Shown: positions 44,014 to 53,673, counted from the stretch's first letter. The stretch: DNA of 64,000 nt from Mycobacterium sp. MS1601 (GCF_001984215.1 NZ_CP019420.1:1736001-1800000), one strand, 5' to 3'. Made by a program: numbers and translations. Notes: a model not told the origin generated them from the sequence alone.

Positions 44014-45528
44014 ATGGAACAGCCCACTGTCACCGCCCTGCTGGCGCCGCTGGCGGAGGTCGACGATCAGGGCGTGGCCAGCACCGAGGTGCCTTTTGTC
44101 AGTTGGCGCAACCATATTCAGGACGGTGCCGACCTTGCCGCGGCACTACGCGCCAGGCTGGATCCGCGTAGACCGCCCCACATCGGCGTGCTGTCGGGCA
44201 ACACGCCTTTTTTCAGCACCGTTCTGGTGGCTGCGGCTCTTGGCGGCCTGGTCCCGGTGGGGCTCAACCCGACTCGCCGCGGGCCCGCCCTGCAACGCGA
44301 CATCGACCACGCCGACTGCCAGTTCTTACTGGCCGATCGCGCCAGTGCCCAACCCGACATCGACTCACTCGATGTCGAATCCGAGTCGTGGGCAGACGAA
44401 CTCGCAACCCATCGCGGAGCCCCGGTCAGGTTCCCCGACGTGGATCCGGACGACCTGTTCATGTTGATCTTCACGTCCGGCACCAGCGGCGACCCCAAGG
44501 CGGTGCGCTGCACCCATGCCAAGGTGGCGTTTCCCGGAGTGATGTTGGCGCAGCGGTTCGGGCTCGGGCCGCAGGACACCTGCTATCTCTCGATGCCGCT
44601 GTTCCATTCGAACGCCATCATGGCGGGTTGGGGCCCGGCGGTGGCGGCAGGTGCGTCGATCGCCTTGCGCCGCAGGTTCTCCGCGTCCCAGTTCTTTCCC
44701 GATGTCCGCCGGTTCGGCGCCACCTATGCCAACTACGTGGGCAAGCCGTTGTCATACATCCTGGCCACCGAGGCGCGATCCGACGATGCCGACAATCCAC
44801 TACGGATCGCCTACGGCAACGAAGGAGCGCCCGACGACCTCGAGAGGTTCGCACAGCGGTTCGGCGTGCAGGTGGTCGACGGCTTCGGTTCCAGCGAGGG
44901 CGGGGTGGCGATCGCGCGAACTCCCGACACTCCCGAAGGCGCCCTGGGACCGCTGGCCAACGGGGTATCCATCGTCGACGTCGACACCGGTGAGCCGTGC
45001 CCGCCAGGTGTGGTGGGCGAACTGGTGAACCTCAGCGGTGCCGGCCAGTTCATGGGTTACTACAACGACCCGGAAGCCGAGGCACAACGGATGGCGGGCG
45101 GCATCTACCACAGCGGAGACCTCGCCTATCGCGACGCAGACGGATTCGCCTACTTCGCCGGCCGTCTCGGTGACTGGATGCGGGTCGACGGAGAGAACCT
45201 GGGCACGGCGCCCATCGAGCGCATTCTGTTGCGCCACCCCGACGTCGTGGAGGCGGCCGTTTACCCGATACCTGATCCGGCCGTCGGTGATCAGGTGATG
45301 GCGGCACTGGTTCTCGCCGACGGCGCCGACTTCGATGTCCAGGCCTTCCAGGGTTTCCTGCATCAGCAGCAGGATCTCGGACCCAAGCAGTGGCCGTCCT
45401 TCGTACGAATAGCCAACACCCTGCCCCGCACCGAGACCTTCAAGGTCATAAAACGCCACCTCACCGCGGAGGGAACCGACTGCACCGACGAGGTGCACGC
45501 CGTGACCCGCCACCGGGCGCCGGTCTGA
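44014..45528 (+). CDS. fadD17: Steroid-side-chain acyl-CoA synthetase FadD17
   Basis: This 504-residue AMP-forming ligase has the ATP motif TSGTSGDPKAVRCTHAK, DGFGSSEGGV, YHSGDLAYRD for the hinge and a C-terminal catalytic Lys in ETFKVIKRHL. FadD17 is reported to activate sterol acids with shortened (24-oate) side chains. It follows fadE27 by 3 nt, the order of Rv3504-Rv3506. Confidence 0.93.
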   Translation: MEQPTVTALLAPLAEVDDQGVASTEVPFVSWRNHIQDGADLAAALRARLDPRRPPHIGVLSGNTPFFSTVLVAAALGGLVPVGLNPTRRGPALQRDIDHADCQFLLADRASAQPDIDSLDVESESWADELATHRGAPVRFPDVDPDDLFMLIFTSGTSGDPKAVRCTHAKVAFPGVMLAQRFGLGPQDTCYLSMPLFHSNAIMAGWGPAVAAGASIALRRRFSASQFFPDVRRFGATYANYVGKPLSYILATEARSDDADNPLRIAYGNEGAPDDLERFAQRFGVQVVDGFGSSEGGVAIARTPDTPEGALGPLANGVSIVDVDTGEPCPPGVVGELVNLSGAGQFMGYYNDPEAEAQRMAGGIYHSGDLAYRDADGFAYFAGRLGDWMRVDGENLGTAPIERILLRHPDVVEAAVYPIPDPAVGDQVMAALVLADGADFDVQAFQGFLHQQQDLGPKQWPSFVRIANTLPRTETFKVIKRHLTAEGTDCTDEVHAVTRHRAPV

Positions 45529-45529
45529 C

Positions 45530-47188
45530 ATGGCCGACAGCATCGCGTCGATGCTGATGAGCCGGGTGGGCGACGACCACCCGGGGCTGCGGACCCGCGA
45601 CCGTGACTGGACCTGGGATCAGGTTGTCGCCGAGTCGGCGACCCGGGCTCATCTGGCGACAGCGAAGTGGCACGAGGACTTCCCCGACCGACCGTTTCAC
45701 ATCGGTATTCTGCTGGCGGGCGTGCCGGACTTCGTGTTCTGGCTGGGCGGGGCCGCCCTGGCCGGTGCCACCGTGGTGGGGCTCAACCCCACCCGGGGCG
45801 ATCAGGATCTGATCGCCGACATCCTGCACGCCGACTGCGGGCTGATCATCACCGACACGGCAGGGCTTGATCGGTTGCCGGACCTGGACATCGGTGTCCT
45901 GGTGGTCGACCATCCGTCTTACCCGGTTCTGCTCGACCAGCACCGCGCCGAGGCATCTGTGGCCGACGGGGTAGACGCCGAGTCCCTGTTGTTGCTGCTG
46001 TTCACGTCCGGCACCACCGGGTCCTCCAAAGCCGTCCGGTGCAGCCAGGGCCGGCTGGCGCGGATCGCCCACACCGCGGTGTCGAAGTTCGGGCATCACC
46101 GGGGTGACGTCGACTACTGCTGCATGCCGTTGTTCCACGGTAATGCGCTCATGGCACTGTGGGCTCCGGCGCTGGCCGTGGGTGCCACCGTCTGCCTGAC
46201 ACCCACGTTCTCCGCTTCGGCGTTCCTGCCGGACGTGCGTTTCTTCGGAGCGACCTTCTTCACCTACGTGGGCAAGGCCCTGGCATACCTGATGGCCACC
46301 CCGGAAGCAGCAGACGACAGCGACAACACGCTGACCCGAGGATTCGGCACCGAGGCCTCGCCGGAGGACCAGGCCGAGTTTCGCCGGAGGTTCGCCGCCG
46401 AGTTGTTCGAAGGGTACGGCTCCAGTGAGGGCGGAAACGTCGCGGTGCCCGACGACCAGGCACCGGCGGCGGCACTGGGACGACCCGCGCACCACGGAGT
46501 GGCCATCGTTGATCCGCAGACGCTGAAGACCTGTGCGACAGCGGTTCTGGACCACCACGGCCGGGTACTGAACGCCGAAGAAGCCGTCGGTGAGATCGTC
46601 GACAAGTTCGGTGCCAGGGACTTCGAGGGGTACTACCGTGATGACGCCGCCAACGCCGAACGAGTGCGCAACGGCTGGTACTGGACCGGCGACCTGGGAT
46701 ACGTGGACGGGTCGGGGTTCCTGTACTTCGCCGGGAGGCGCGGAGACTGGATCCGGGTGGACGGTGAGAACACCTCGGCGCTGTCCATAGAGCGGGTGCT
46801 GCGTCGCCACCCGGGGGTGATCGCCGCCGCGGTGTACTCGGTACCCGACCCGAGATCCGGTGACCAGGTGATGGCAGCACTCGAGGTCAGCGATCCGACC
46901 TGCTTCGACATGGCAGGGTTGTCGCGTTTCCTGGCCGCCAGCGCCGATCTGGGCCGCAAGGGCATTCCGCGGTTGGTGCGCCTTTCGGCCCGGTTACCCG
47001 TCACCGGGTCGAACAAGATTCTCAAACGTCAACTGCAGGAACAGCACTGGGACGACCACGGTGACACCATCTACATACGGGTCGGCCGAGGCGCCCCCGA
47101 CTATCGGATCATGGCGCCCGCCGACCGCGACGACATGGACGCCGCGTTCGAACGCTACGGTCGTGGTAGCTACCGGACGGGGCGGTGA
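45530..47188 (+). CDS. Second FadD17-like acyl-CoA synthetase
   Basis: This 552-residue AMP-forming ligase has TSGTTGSSKAVRCSQGR, EGYGSSEGGN, YWTGDLGYVDG and the catalytic Lys in SNKILKRQL. It is clearly a paralogue of the adjacent FadD17: both share GYGSSEGG and GDW-R-VDGEN wording. It is not in the M. tuberculosis arrangement as I recall it. The gene starts 1 nt after fadD17 and overlaps the next gene by 1 nt (TGATG). It may activate a different side-chain length or a ring-degradation acid. Confidence 0.88.
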   Translation: MADSIASMLMSRVGDDHPGLRTRDRDWTWDQVVAESATRAHLATAKWHEDFPDRPFHIGILLAGVPDFVFWLGGAALAGATVVGLNPTRGDQDLIADILHADCGLIITDTAGLDRLPDLDIGVLVVDHPSYPVLLDQHRAEASVADGVDAESLLLLLFTSGTTGSSKAVRCSQGRLARIAHTAVSKFGHHRGDVDYCCMPLFHGNALMALWAPALAVGATVCLTPTFSASAFLPDVRFFGATFFTYVGKALAYLMATPEAADDSDNTLTRGFGTEASPEDQAEFRRRFAAELFEGYGSSEGGNVAVPDDQAPAAALGRPAHHGVAIVDPQTLKTCATAVLDHHGRVLNAEEAVGEIVDKFGARDFEGYYRDDAANAERVRNGWYWTGDLGYVDGSGFLYFAGRRGDWIRVDGENTSALSIERVLRRHPGVIAAAVYSVPDPRSGDQVMAALEVSDPTCFDMAGLSRFLAASADLGRKGIPRLVRLSARLPVTGSNKILKRQLQEQHWDDHGDTIYIRVGRGAPDYRIMAPADRDDMDAAFERYGRGSYRTGR

Positions 47189-48738
47189 TGGTCGCCTGGC
47201 ACGACGAATGTGACGTCCTGGTGGCGGGTTCCGGCGCGGGCGGCGTCACCGGTGCCTACACTGCCGCCCGCGAAGGTCTGCGGGTCATCCTCGTGGAGGC
47301 CACCGAGAAGTTCGGTGGTACAACCGCGTACTCCGGTGGCGGCGGGATGTGGTTGCCCGCCAACGCCGTGCTGGCGCGAGCGGGCGGCGACGATACCGTC
47401 GACGACGCTGTGGAGTACTACTTCGCCGTGGTCGGTGATCGCACCCCCCGCGCCCTGCAGGAAGCCTACGTCCGTTCGGGCGCACCACTGATCGACTATC
47501 TCGAGTCCGACGAACTGTTGCGCTTCCAGATCCTGCCCTGGCCCGACTATTTCGGTAAGGCGCCCAAGGCTCGCGGCGACGGCATGCGGCACATCACCGC
47601 CAAGGCGTTACGGGTGTGCGCCGCCCCCGATCTGCGCGAGTTGGTCCGCGGCCCGCTGGATGCCGAATGGCGGGACGCGCCGATCCCCGACGACCACTTC
47701 GTCGGCGGCCGGGCGTTGATTGCACGACTACTGTTGGCGGCCAGACAGTTTCCGCACAGCGCGACATTGCTGCGCACCGCACTGACCGAGCTCGTCGTCG
47801 AGGACGGTGCCGTCACCGGAGCCCTGGTGACCGACAGCACCGGCACGCGAGCGATCAGGACTCGTCGCGGCGTACTGCTGGCGGCGGGAGGGTTTGAACA
47901 CAACGACCAGATGCGCGCTCTGTACGGTGTCCCGGGATCGTCACGAGACACCATGGGGCCGTGGGGAAACCGTGGTCTTGCACACCTTGCGGGTATCGCC
48001 GCCGGAGCCGAAACCGACCTCATGGACCAGGCATGGTGGTCTCCCGGTCTGACCCATCCCGATGGCCGGTCCGCGTTCTCGCTGTGGTTCACCGGAGGCA
48101 TCTTCGTCGACGACTTCGGCCGCCGGTTCACCAACGAATCACAGCCCTACGACCGGCTGGGCCGCTCGGTCATCAAAGCCCTTGCCGACGGTTCGGTGAC
48201 GCTGCCGTACTGGATGGTCTACGACGACGCAGACGGGGTTGTCCCACCGGTCAAGGCGACCAATGTGTCGATGGTGGAGCCGCAACGCTATGTCGATGCC
48301 GGGTTGTGGCGTTCTGCCGACACTCTCGAGGAGTTGGCCGCCATGATCGGCGTTCCCGCCACCAATCTGGTGCAGACCGTCGCGCGGTTCAATGAATCGG
48401 TCGCTCGTGGTGTGGACGGGGATTTCGGCCGCGGCGACGAACCCTACGACCGGGCGTTCTCAGGTGGCAGACCACCGCTCTACGCGATCGAGAAAGCGCC
48501 CTTTCACGCCGCGGCATTCGGCATCTCGGATCTGGGTACCAAGGGTGGCCTGCGCACCGACGCCACAGCGCGGGTGCTCGACACCGGCGGACAGGTGATA
48601 CCGGGCCTCTACGCTGCGGGCAACACGATGGCAGCACCCAGTGGCACCACGTATCCCGGTGGCGGCAACCCGATCGGCACCAGCATGGTCTTCAGCCACT
48701 TGGCCGTGCTGGACATGGTGAAAGGAACCCAGTTGTGA
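47188..48738 (+). CDS. 3-ketosteroid delta-1-dehydrogenase-like flavoprotein
   Basis: This 516-residue FAD enzyme resembles KstD, which introduces the C1-C2 double bond of 3-ketosteroids. The FAD loop is LVAGSGAGGVTGAYTA, then GGTTAYSGGGGMWLPAN. The KstD active-site tyrosines appear to be present in EYYFAVVGD, NESQPYDRLG and TYPGGGNPIG, the last also holding the conserved glycine. It is shorter in the middle than classical KstD1, so it is a divergent paralogue. The ATG at 47188 overlaps the previous stop. A GTG 3 nt earlier is possible. It overlaps kshA by 4 nt. Confidence 0.85.
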   Translation: MVAWHDECDVLVAGSGAGGVTGAYTAAREGLRVILVEATEKFGGTTAYSGGGGMWLPANAVLARAGGDDTVDDAVEYYFAVVGDRTPRALQEAYVRSGAPLIDYLESDELLRFQILPWPDYFGKAPKARGDGMRHITAKALRVCAAPDLRELVRGPLDAEWRDAPIPDDHFVGGRALIARLLLAARQFPHSATLLRTALTELVVEDGAVTGALVTDSTGTRAIRTRRGVLLAAGGFEHNDQMRALYGVPGSSRDTMGPWGNRGLAHLAGIAAGAETDLMDQAWWSPGLTHPDGRSAFSLWFTGGIFVDDFGRRFTNESQPYDRLGRSVIKALADGSVTLPYWMVYDDADGVVPPVKATNVSMVEPQRYVDAGLWRSADTLEELAAMIGVPATNLVQTVARFNESVARGVDGDFGRGDEPYDRAFSGGRPPLYAIEKAPFHAAAFGISDLGTKGGLRTDATARVLDTGGQVIPGLYAAGNTMAAPSGTTYPGGGNPIGTSMVFSHLAVLDMVKGTQL

Positions 48739-49871
48739 ACAACGTCCGCGAGATCGACACCGGCCCCGCCATGACACGATTTGCCCGAGGCTGGCACTGC
48801 CTGGGCCTGGCCGAGGAGTTCAGGGACGGAAAGCCGCACGGCATAGATGCTTTCGGCTCCAGACTGGTGGTCTTCGCGGATTCGCAGGGCGCTCTCAAAG
48901 TTCTTGATGGCTACTGCAGGCACATGGGCGCAGATCTGGCGCAGGGCAGCATCAAAGGCGACGAAGTGGCCTGCCCGTTCCACGACTGGCGCTGGAGCGG
49001 CGACGGCCGGTGCAAGCTGGTGCCGTACGCCAAACGCACCCCGCGACTGGCTCGCACCCGCAGCTGGCTGACCATCGAGGTCAACGGCCAGCTCCTGGTC
49101 TGGCACGACCCCGAGGGATCAGCGCCCGCAGCCGAACTGACCCCTCCCACCATCGAGGGATACGACGAGGGCCGGTGGTCACCGTGGCAGTGGAGCTCGG
49201 TCCTGATCGAGGGCGCACACTGCCGGGAGATCGTCGACAACAACGTCGACATGGCGCACTTCTTCTACATCCACCATGCCTACCCCACCTACTTCAAGAA
49301 CGTCATAGAAGGGCACACCGCCAGCCAGTTCATGGAATCCAAGCCCCGGGCCGACTACCTGGCCGATCCCGACAAGGTGTGGGAGGGAACGTATCTGCGC
49401 TCCGAAGCCACTTACTTCGGCCCGGCGTACATGATCAACTGGCTGCACAACGACCTCGGCCCCGGGTTCACCGTGGAGGTGGCGCTGATCAATTGTCACT
49501 ACCCCGTCACCCACAACTCGTTCCGCTTGCAGTGGGGTGTGGCCGTACAGGCCATGGACGGTCTGCCCGCTGACAAGGCCGCCAAGCTGGCCGCCGCCAT
49601 GAACACGTCGTTCGGCGACGGATTTCTCGAAGACGTCGAGATCTGGAAGAACAAGACCCGCATCGACAACCCGTTGCTCACCGAGGAGGACGGCGCGGTG
49701 TACCAGCACCGCCGGTGGTACGAACAGTTCTATGTCGACGTCGCCGATGTCACCACCGACATGACCGACCGATTCGAGCAGGAGGTCGACACCTTGCACG
49801 CCTACGACATCTGGCAGGACGAGGTGCAGCAGAACCTGGCCAGGCGGAAGAACCTGCTAAACCAGCATTGA
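48735..49871 (+). CDS. kshA: 3-ketosteroid 9-alpha-hydroxylase oxygenase component KshA
   Basis: This 378-residue Rieske non-heme iron oxygenase has the 2Fe-2S ligands Cys 61, His 63, Cys 80 and His 83 in CRHMG and CPFHDW. The mononuclear iron site NNVDMAHFFYIHHAYP supplies the Asn/Asp and His ligands. It hydroxylates C9 of 3-ketosteroids, and with a KstD opens ring B. The reductase KshB is not in this window. The GTG start overlaps the KstD-like stop by 4 nt. The 3' end overlaps convergent ilvX by 15 nt. Confidence 0.93.
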   Translation: MNNVREIDTGPAMTRFARGWHCLGLAEEFRDGKPHGIDAFGSRLVVFADSQGALKVLDGYCRHMGADLAQGSIKGDEVACPFHDWRWSGDGRCKLVPYAKRTPRLARTRSWLTIEVNGQLLVWHDPEGSAPAAELTPPTIEGYDEGRWSPWQWSSVLIEGAHCREIVDNNVDMAHFFYIHHAYPTYFKNVIEGHTASQFMESKPRADYLADPDKVWEGTYLRSEATYFGPAYMINWLHNDLGPGFTVEVALINCHYPVTHNSFRLQWGVAVQAMDGLPADKAAKLAAAMNTSFGDGFLEDVEIWKNKTRIDNPLLTEEDGAVYQHRRWYEQFYVDVADVTTDMTDRFEQEVDTLHAYDIWQDEVQQNLARRKNLLNQH

Positions 49872-51419
49872 CGGCACCACAGCGTCGATCAGGTGCGGCC
49901 CGGGTTCGGTGAACGCGTGTTCCAGCGCGGCCACCAGCTCTTCACCGGTACTCACCCGGCGAGCCGGAACACCCATACCCTCGGCCATCGATACGAAATC
50001 GAGTGTGGGACGGCCGATGTCGAGCAGATTGCGAGCCTGTTTGCCCGCTCCGCCTTGTACGCCCACCCGCTCCAACTCCACCCGCAGGATGTCATAAGCC
50101 GCATTGTTGAAGACCACAGTGGTGATGTTCAGGTGCTCCCGGGCCTGGGTCCACAAGGCCGAAATCGTGTACATGGCCGAGCCATCCGCCTGCAACGAGA
50201 GCACTGGACGATCGGGTGCGGCGACAGCCGCACCCACGGCCGCGGGAAGCCCGAATCCGATAGCACCGCCGGTTAGGGTCAGTACGTCGTGAGCGGGCGC
50301 CCCGGCCGTGGCAGCAGGCAGTCCGAGCCCACCGGTGTTGGACTCATCGACAATGATCGTGCGCTCCGGCAGCAGCGCACCGACGGCATCAGCAATTTTC
50401 ATACTGTTCAGCGGTCCCGCCGGCGGTACGGGCCGCGACGCCGGGGCCATCGGCGCCTGCTGTCCGGGTGCCACCTCGTCGGCCAGCGCCGACAGTGCCG
50501 CCGCGGCGACGGCGGGCCCCGCCAGAACGTGCACCTGGCAGCCGTCGGGAACCAGATCGCTGGATCGCCCCGGATAGGCGAAAAACGACACCGGTGACGG
50601 GGCTCCGGCCAGGATGAGATGGCGAGCGCCGGCCAACTGCGCTTCAGCCGCTTCGGCGAAGTAGGCCAGGCGGTCCACCGCGGGCAGCCCGGCGCCGCGC
50701 TCCAGCCGAGTGGGAAACGTCTCGCACAACCACCGGGCCCCCGATGCCGAAGCCACCCGGGCTGCTGCCGTCAGGCCGGGCCGCCGATTGGCATCACCAC
50801 CGGTGAGCAGGACAGCCGGCTCACCACAACGCAGTACCTCAACGGCCTTCTCCACGGCAGCGGTGTCGACGGACTCCACCCCGTTCAGCACTCCCCGCGA
50901 CGCAGTCTGTGCGCCGTCGGTCCACGAGACGTCGGCGGGCAGGATCAGCGTGGCGACCTTGCCGCCGAGAGCTGCGGCCACTGCTTCGGCTGCGTCGCGC
51001 GCGACGTGGTCGGGGCTCTCGCTGCGGCGCACCCATCCCGAGACGTTCCCGGCGAGGGCGTCGATATCCGATTCCAATGGTGCGTCGTACCGCTTGTGGG
51101 TCAGGGCGTGGTCGCCGACGACCACAACCACGGGCACCTTCGCGCGGCGCGCATTGTGCAGGTTCGCGATCGCATTACCCAACCCCGGACCGAGGTGCAG
51201 CAACACCGCGGCCGGTTTCTCGGCGATCCGCGCATAGCCGTCCGCGGCGCCTGCCGCCACCCCTTCGAACAAGGTCAACACGCCGCGCATCTGCGGAACG
51301 GCATCCAACGCCGCCACAAAGTGCATCTCCGATGTGCCCGGATTGGCGAAGCACACCTCCACACCGCCGTCGACCAGAGTGTGCAGCAGTGCCCGCGCTC
51401 CGTTCACGGGTGCCAACAT
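49857..51419 (-). CDS. ilvX: ThDP-dependent acetolactate-synthase-like enzyme IlvX
   Basis: This 520-residue thiamine-diphosphate enzyme has the activating glutamate in FEGVAAGAADGYARI and FANPGTSEMHF at the N-terminus. The metal/ThDP motif reads LQADGSAMYTISALWTQARE ending in NN, with Ala in place of the first Gly of GDG, as in benzoylformate-decarboxylase-like members. It matches Rv3509c in position. Whether it makes acetolactate is doubtful. A 2-ketoacid decarboxylase or lyase role is equally possible. The ATG at 51419 is chosen by family N-terminus. Another lies at 51452. Confidence 0.88.
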   Translation of the reverse strand: MLAPVNGARALLHTLVDGGVEVCFANPGTSEMHFVAALDAVPQMRGVLTLFEGVAAGAADGYARIAEKPAAVLLHLGPGLGNAIANLHNARRAKVPVVVVVGDHALTHKRYDAPLESDIDALAGNVSGWVRRSESPDHVARDAAEAVAAALGGKVATLILPADVSWTDGAQTASRGVLNGVESVDTAAVEKAVEVLRCGEPAVLLTGGDANRRPGLTAAARVASASGARWLCETFPTRLERGAGLPAVDRLAYFAEAAEAQLAGARHLILAGAPSPVSFFAYPGRSSDLVPDGCQVHVLAGPAVAAAALSALADEVAPGQQAPMAPASRPVPPAGPLNSMKIADAVGALLPERTIIVDESNTGGLGLPAATAGAPAHDVLTLTGGAIGFGLPAAVGAAVAAPDRPVLSLQADGSAMYTISALWTQAREHLNITTVVFNNAAYDILRVELERVGVQGGAGKQARNLLDIGRPTLDFVSMAEGMGVPARRVSTGEELVAALEHAFTEPGPHLIDAVVPSMLV

Positions 51420-51458
51420 ACGCGCCGGATTGTCGGAGCCCGTCGCTACCATCACGCC

Positions 51459-52541
51459 ATGCCGCTGGCCGAGGAATTGATCAACCGCGCCACCGCCGAC
51501 GCGCTGGCCGATGCCGTCGAAGCGGTGACCGGCAGCGCGCCCCAGCTGCGCACTGCGGGCGCGGCACTGGCGCCGCTGCCCCTGCGAGCCAGGGCCGATC
51601 TGCTGCGTGACGCGCTGCTGGCCGACGTACCGGGTGACCATGCGGCCCTGGCGGCAGTGGTCCGCCGGGCGGACCTCGAAGGCTGGATGGTCTGGCCGGT
51701 CACCACCGCCGTTGCGCAGCGGGCGGTATCACAAGGAAGCCGGCAGGTTTTCGACGACGCCATGGCTCTGATGGCCGAACTCACCGGCAAGCTCAGCGCC
51801 GAGTTCGCCATCCGCACGCTGCTGCGTCACGACATCGACCGCGCCTTGCCCATCATCGTGAAGTGGACCGGCTCGCCGGATCCGGCCGTGCGCCGCCTCG
51901 CCTCGGAGGGCACCCGCCCGTATCTGCCGTGGGCCATCCGCGTCCCGCAGATTCTCGCCGCACCGGGGATCATGGTGCCGGTCCTCGATGCGCTGTACCG
52001 CGATGCCGATCCCGTGGTCCGCCGGTCGGTGGCCAACCACCTCAACGACCTCAGCCGAGACCACCCCGCTTTGGTGGTCGAGACAGCGGCGCGCTGGTTA
52101 GCCGCGCCGGACGAGAACACCGCGGCCCTGGTCCGCCACGCCTTGCGCACGTTGATCAAACGCGGTGACGGCGGGGCGTTGGAACTGCTGGGGTTCGCCG
52201 CGGCCACCGTCACCGTCGCGGGTCCGGTACTCAACCGGTCGGCGGTGCCGTTCGGCGGTGAGGTGGAGTTCTCGGCCACCGTCCGCAACGAGGGCACCGA
52301 GCCGGCGAAGCTCGCCATCGATTACGCGGTGCACCACCGCAAGGCCAACGGCGGGCAGACGCACAAGGTGTTCAAGTTGACCACGACAACGATGGCGCCC
52401 GGAGAACAGCTCACGGTCAGCAAGGTGCACTCGTTCCGGCCGATCACCACCCGCAAGTACTACCCGGGTGAGCACGCCATCGAGTTGCGAGTCAACGGAA
52501 AACCCTCCAGCCGAGCCGAATTCGAGCTGCTACCCGGCTGA
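51459..52541 (+). CDS. alkC: AlkC-like DNA glycosylase with C-terminal Ig-like domain
   Basis: This 360-residue HEAT-like repeat protein carries the AlkC hallmark VRRLASEGTRPYLPWA near residue 146, preceded by EFAIRTLLRHDIDRALPIIVKW. Residues from about 255 form an Ig-like domain (FGGEVEFSATVRNEGTEPAKLAIDY). AlkC proteins excise 3-methyladenine and 3-methylcytosine without flipping the base, and many carry this Ig-like domain. The gene is divergent from ilvX with only 39 nt between starts. It has no obvious link to sterol metabolism. Confidence 0.85.
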   Translation: MPLAEELINRATADALADAVEAVTGSAPQLRTAGAALAPLPLRARADLLRDALLADVPGDHAALAAVVRRADLEGWMVWPVTTAVAQRAVSQGSRQVFDDAMALMAELTGKLSAEFAIRTLLRHDIDRALPIIVKWTGSPDPAVRRLASEGTRPYLPWAIRVPQILAAPGIMVPVLDALYRDADPVVRRSVANHLNDLSRDHPALVVETAARWLAAPDENTAALVRHALRTLIKRGDGGALELLGFAAATVTVAGPVLNRSAVPFGGEVEFSATVRNEGTEPAKLAIDYAVHHRKANGGQTHKVFKLTTTTMAPGEQLTVSKVHSFRPITTRKYYPGEHAIELRVNGKPSSRAEFELLPG

Positions 52542-52551
52542 GGCGGCCCGC

Positions 52552-53673
52552 TCAGCCTTCCCGGATGCCGTCCAGGCGTTTGCTGGCCTGCTCGAAACCG
52601 TCCACCAACTCGGCGATGATCTCGGCCACCGGCCGGATCTCGTTCATCCGCCCGACAATCTGACCCACCGGCATGGCGACGGCTGTCGGATCGCTGGACT
52701 CGCTCATGCGTTGATGCGCCTCACTGACCAGGATGTTCTGCAGTGGCATCGGCAGCGGGTCCGGGGCTCCCTCGGCGTCCCAGGCGTCGGTCCAGCGGCT
52801 CTTGAGCAACCGGGCCGGCTTACCGGTGTAGATCTTGCGGCGCACGGTGTCGGCGGAGTCGGCGGCCAGCAGGGCCTGCTGGATCACCGAGGTGCCGCCG
52901 TCGGTGCGTACCCCGAGGTCGTACTCGGCCGAGGTAAGGAAGGCCGAACCCATCCAGACCCCCTGCGCGCCAAGGGCCAGCGCAGCAGCCACCTGACGTC
53001 CGGTGCCGATGCCGCCTGCCGCCAGCACCGCGGCGGAGTCGCCCACCGCGTCGACGATCTCCGGCCACAACACCATCGAACCGATCTCACCGGTGTGCCC
53101 GCCGGCCTCATGGCCTTGGGCGACGACGATGTCGACGCCGTTGTCGACATGTCGTCGGGCATGTTTGGCCGACCCGGCCAGCGCGGCCACCGGAACCCCG
53201 GCGGCGTGCGCCTGGTCGATGACGTCCTTCGGTGGTGAGCCCAGTGCGTTGGCGATCAGCTTGATCGGGTGCTTGAGTGCCACCTCGACATGCGACCGCG
53301 CAACCGAATGCAACCATCCCAGAACACCTTCGGACTTCGCCTCGTCCTCGGGCAGCGGCGGCACACCGAGGTCGGCGAGGGTCTTGGCGACAAAGTCTCG
53401 GTGCGTCTGCGGGATCAGTTTGTTGATGTCGACGCTGGTGCCTTCGGTGGGGATCTTGGCGGGCATCACGATGTCGACGCCGTAGGGCTTACCGTCGGTG
53501 TTGGCGTCCATCCACTGCAGGACGTTCTCGAGGTCGTCGGCGTCGTTGAAGCGCACACACCCCAGCACGCCGAGGCCGCCGGCCTTGGTGACCGCGGCGG
53601 CCACCTTCTCCGACGGGGTGAAGACGAAGATCGGGTACTCGATGCCGAACCGTGCGCACAGTTCCGTTTTCAT
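52552..53673 (-). CDS. Nitronate monooxygenase-family flavoprotein
   Basis: This 373-residue TIM-barrel FMN enzyme of the 2-nitropropane dioxygenase family begins TELCARFGIEYPIFVFTPSEKVAAAV. It has the histidine-containing AQGHEAGGHTGEIGSMVL near residue 187 and the FMN-phosphate segment AAGGIGTGRQVAAALALGAQGVWMGS. Relatives oxidise nitronates. A similar gene (Rv3553) lies in the KstR2-controlled cholesterol region of M. tuberculosis. Its ATG overlaps the fadD19 stop by 4 nt, so it is co-expressed with a KstR-controlled gene. Confidence 0.9.
   Translation of the reverse strand: MKTELCARFGIEYPIFVFTPSEKVAAAVTKAGGLGVLGCVRFNDADDLENVLQWMDANTDGKPYGVDIVMPAKIPTEGTSVDINKLIPQTHRDFVAKTLADLGVPPLPEDEAKSEGVLGWLHSVARSHVEVALKHPIKLIANALGSPPKDVIDQAHAAGVPVAALAGSAKHARRHVDNGVDIVVAQGHEAGGHTGEIGSMVLWPEIVDAVGDSAAVLAAGGIGTGRQVAAALALGAQGVWMGSAFLTSAEYDLGVRTDGGTSVIQQALLAADSADTVRRKIYTGKPARLLKSRWTDAWDAEGAPDPLPMPLQNILVSEAHQRMSESSDPTAVAMPVGQIVGRMNEIRPVAEIIAELVDGFEQASKRLDGIREG

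Noticed and set aside
50619..51458. Upstream extension of the AlkC-like protein
   Set aside because: The extension is antisense to ilvX. The ATG at 51459 begins the recognisable protein.
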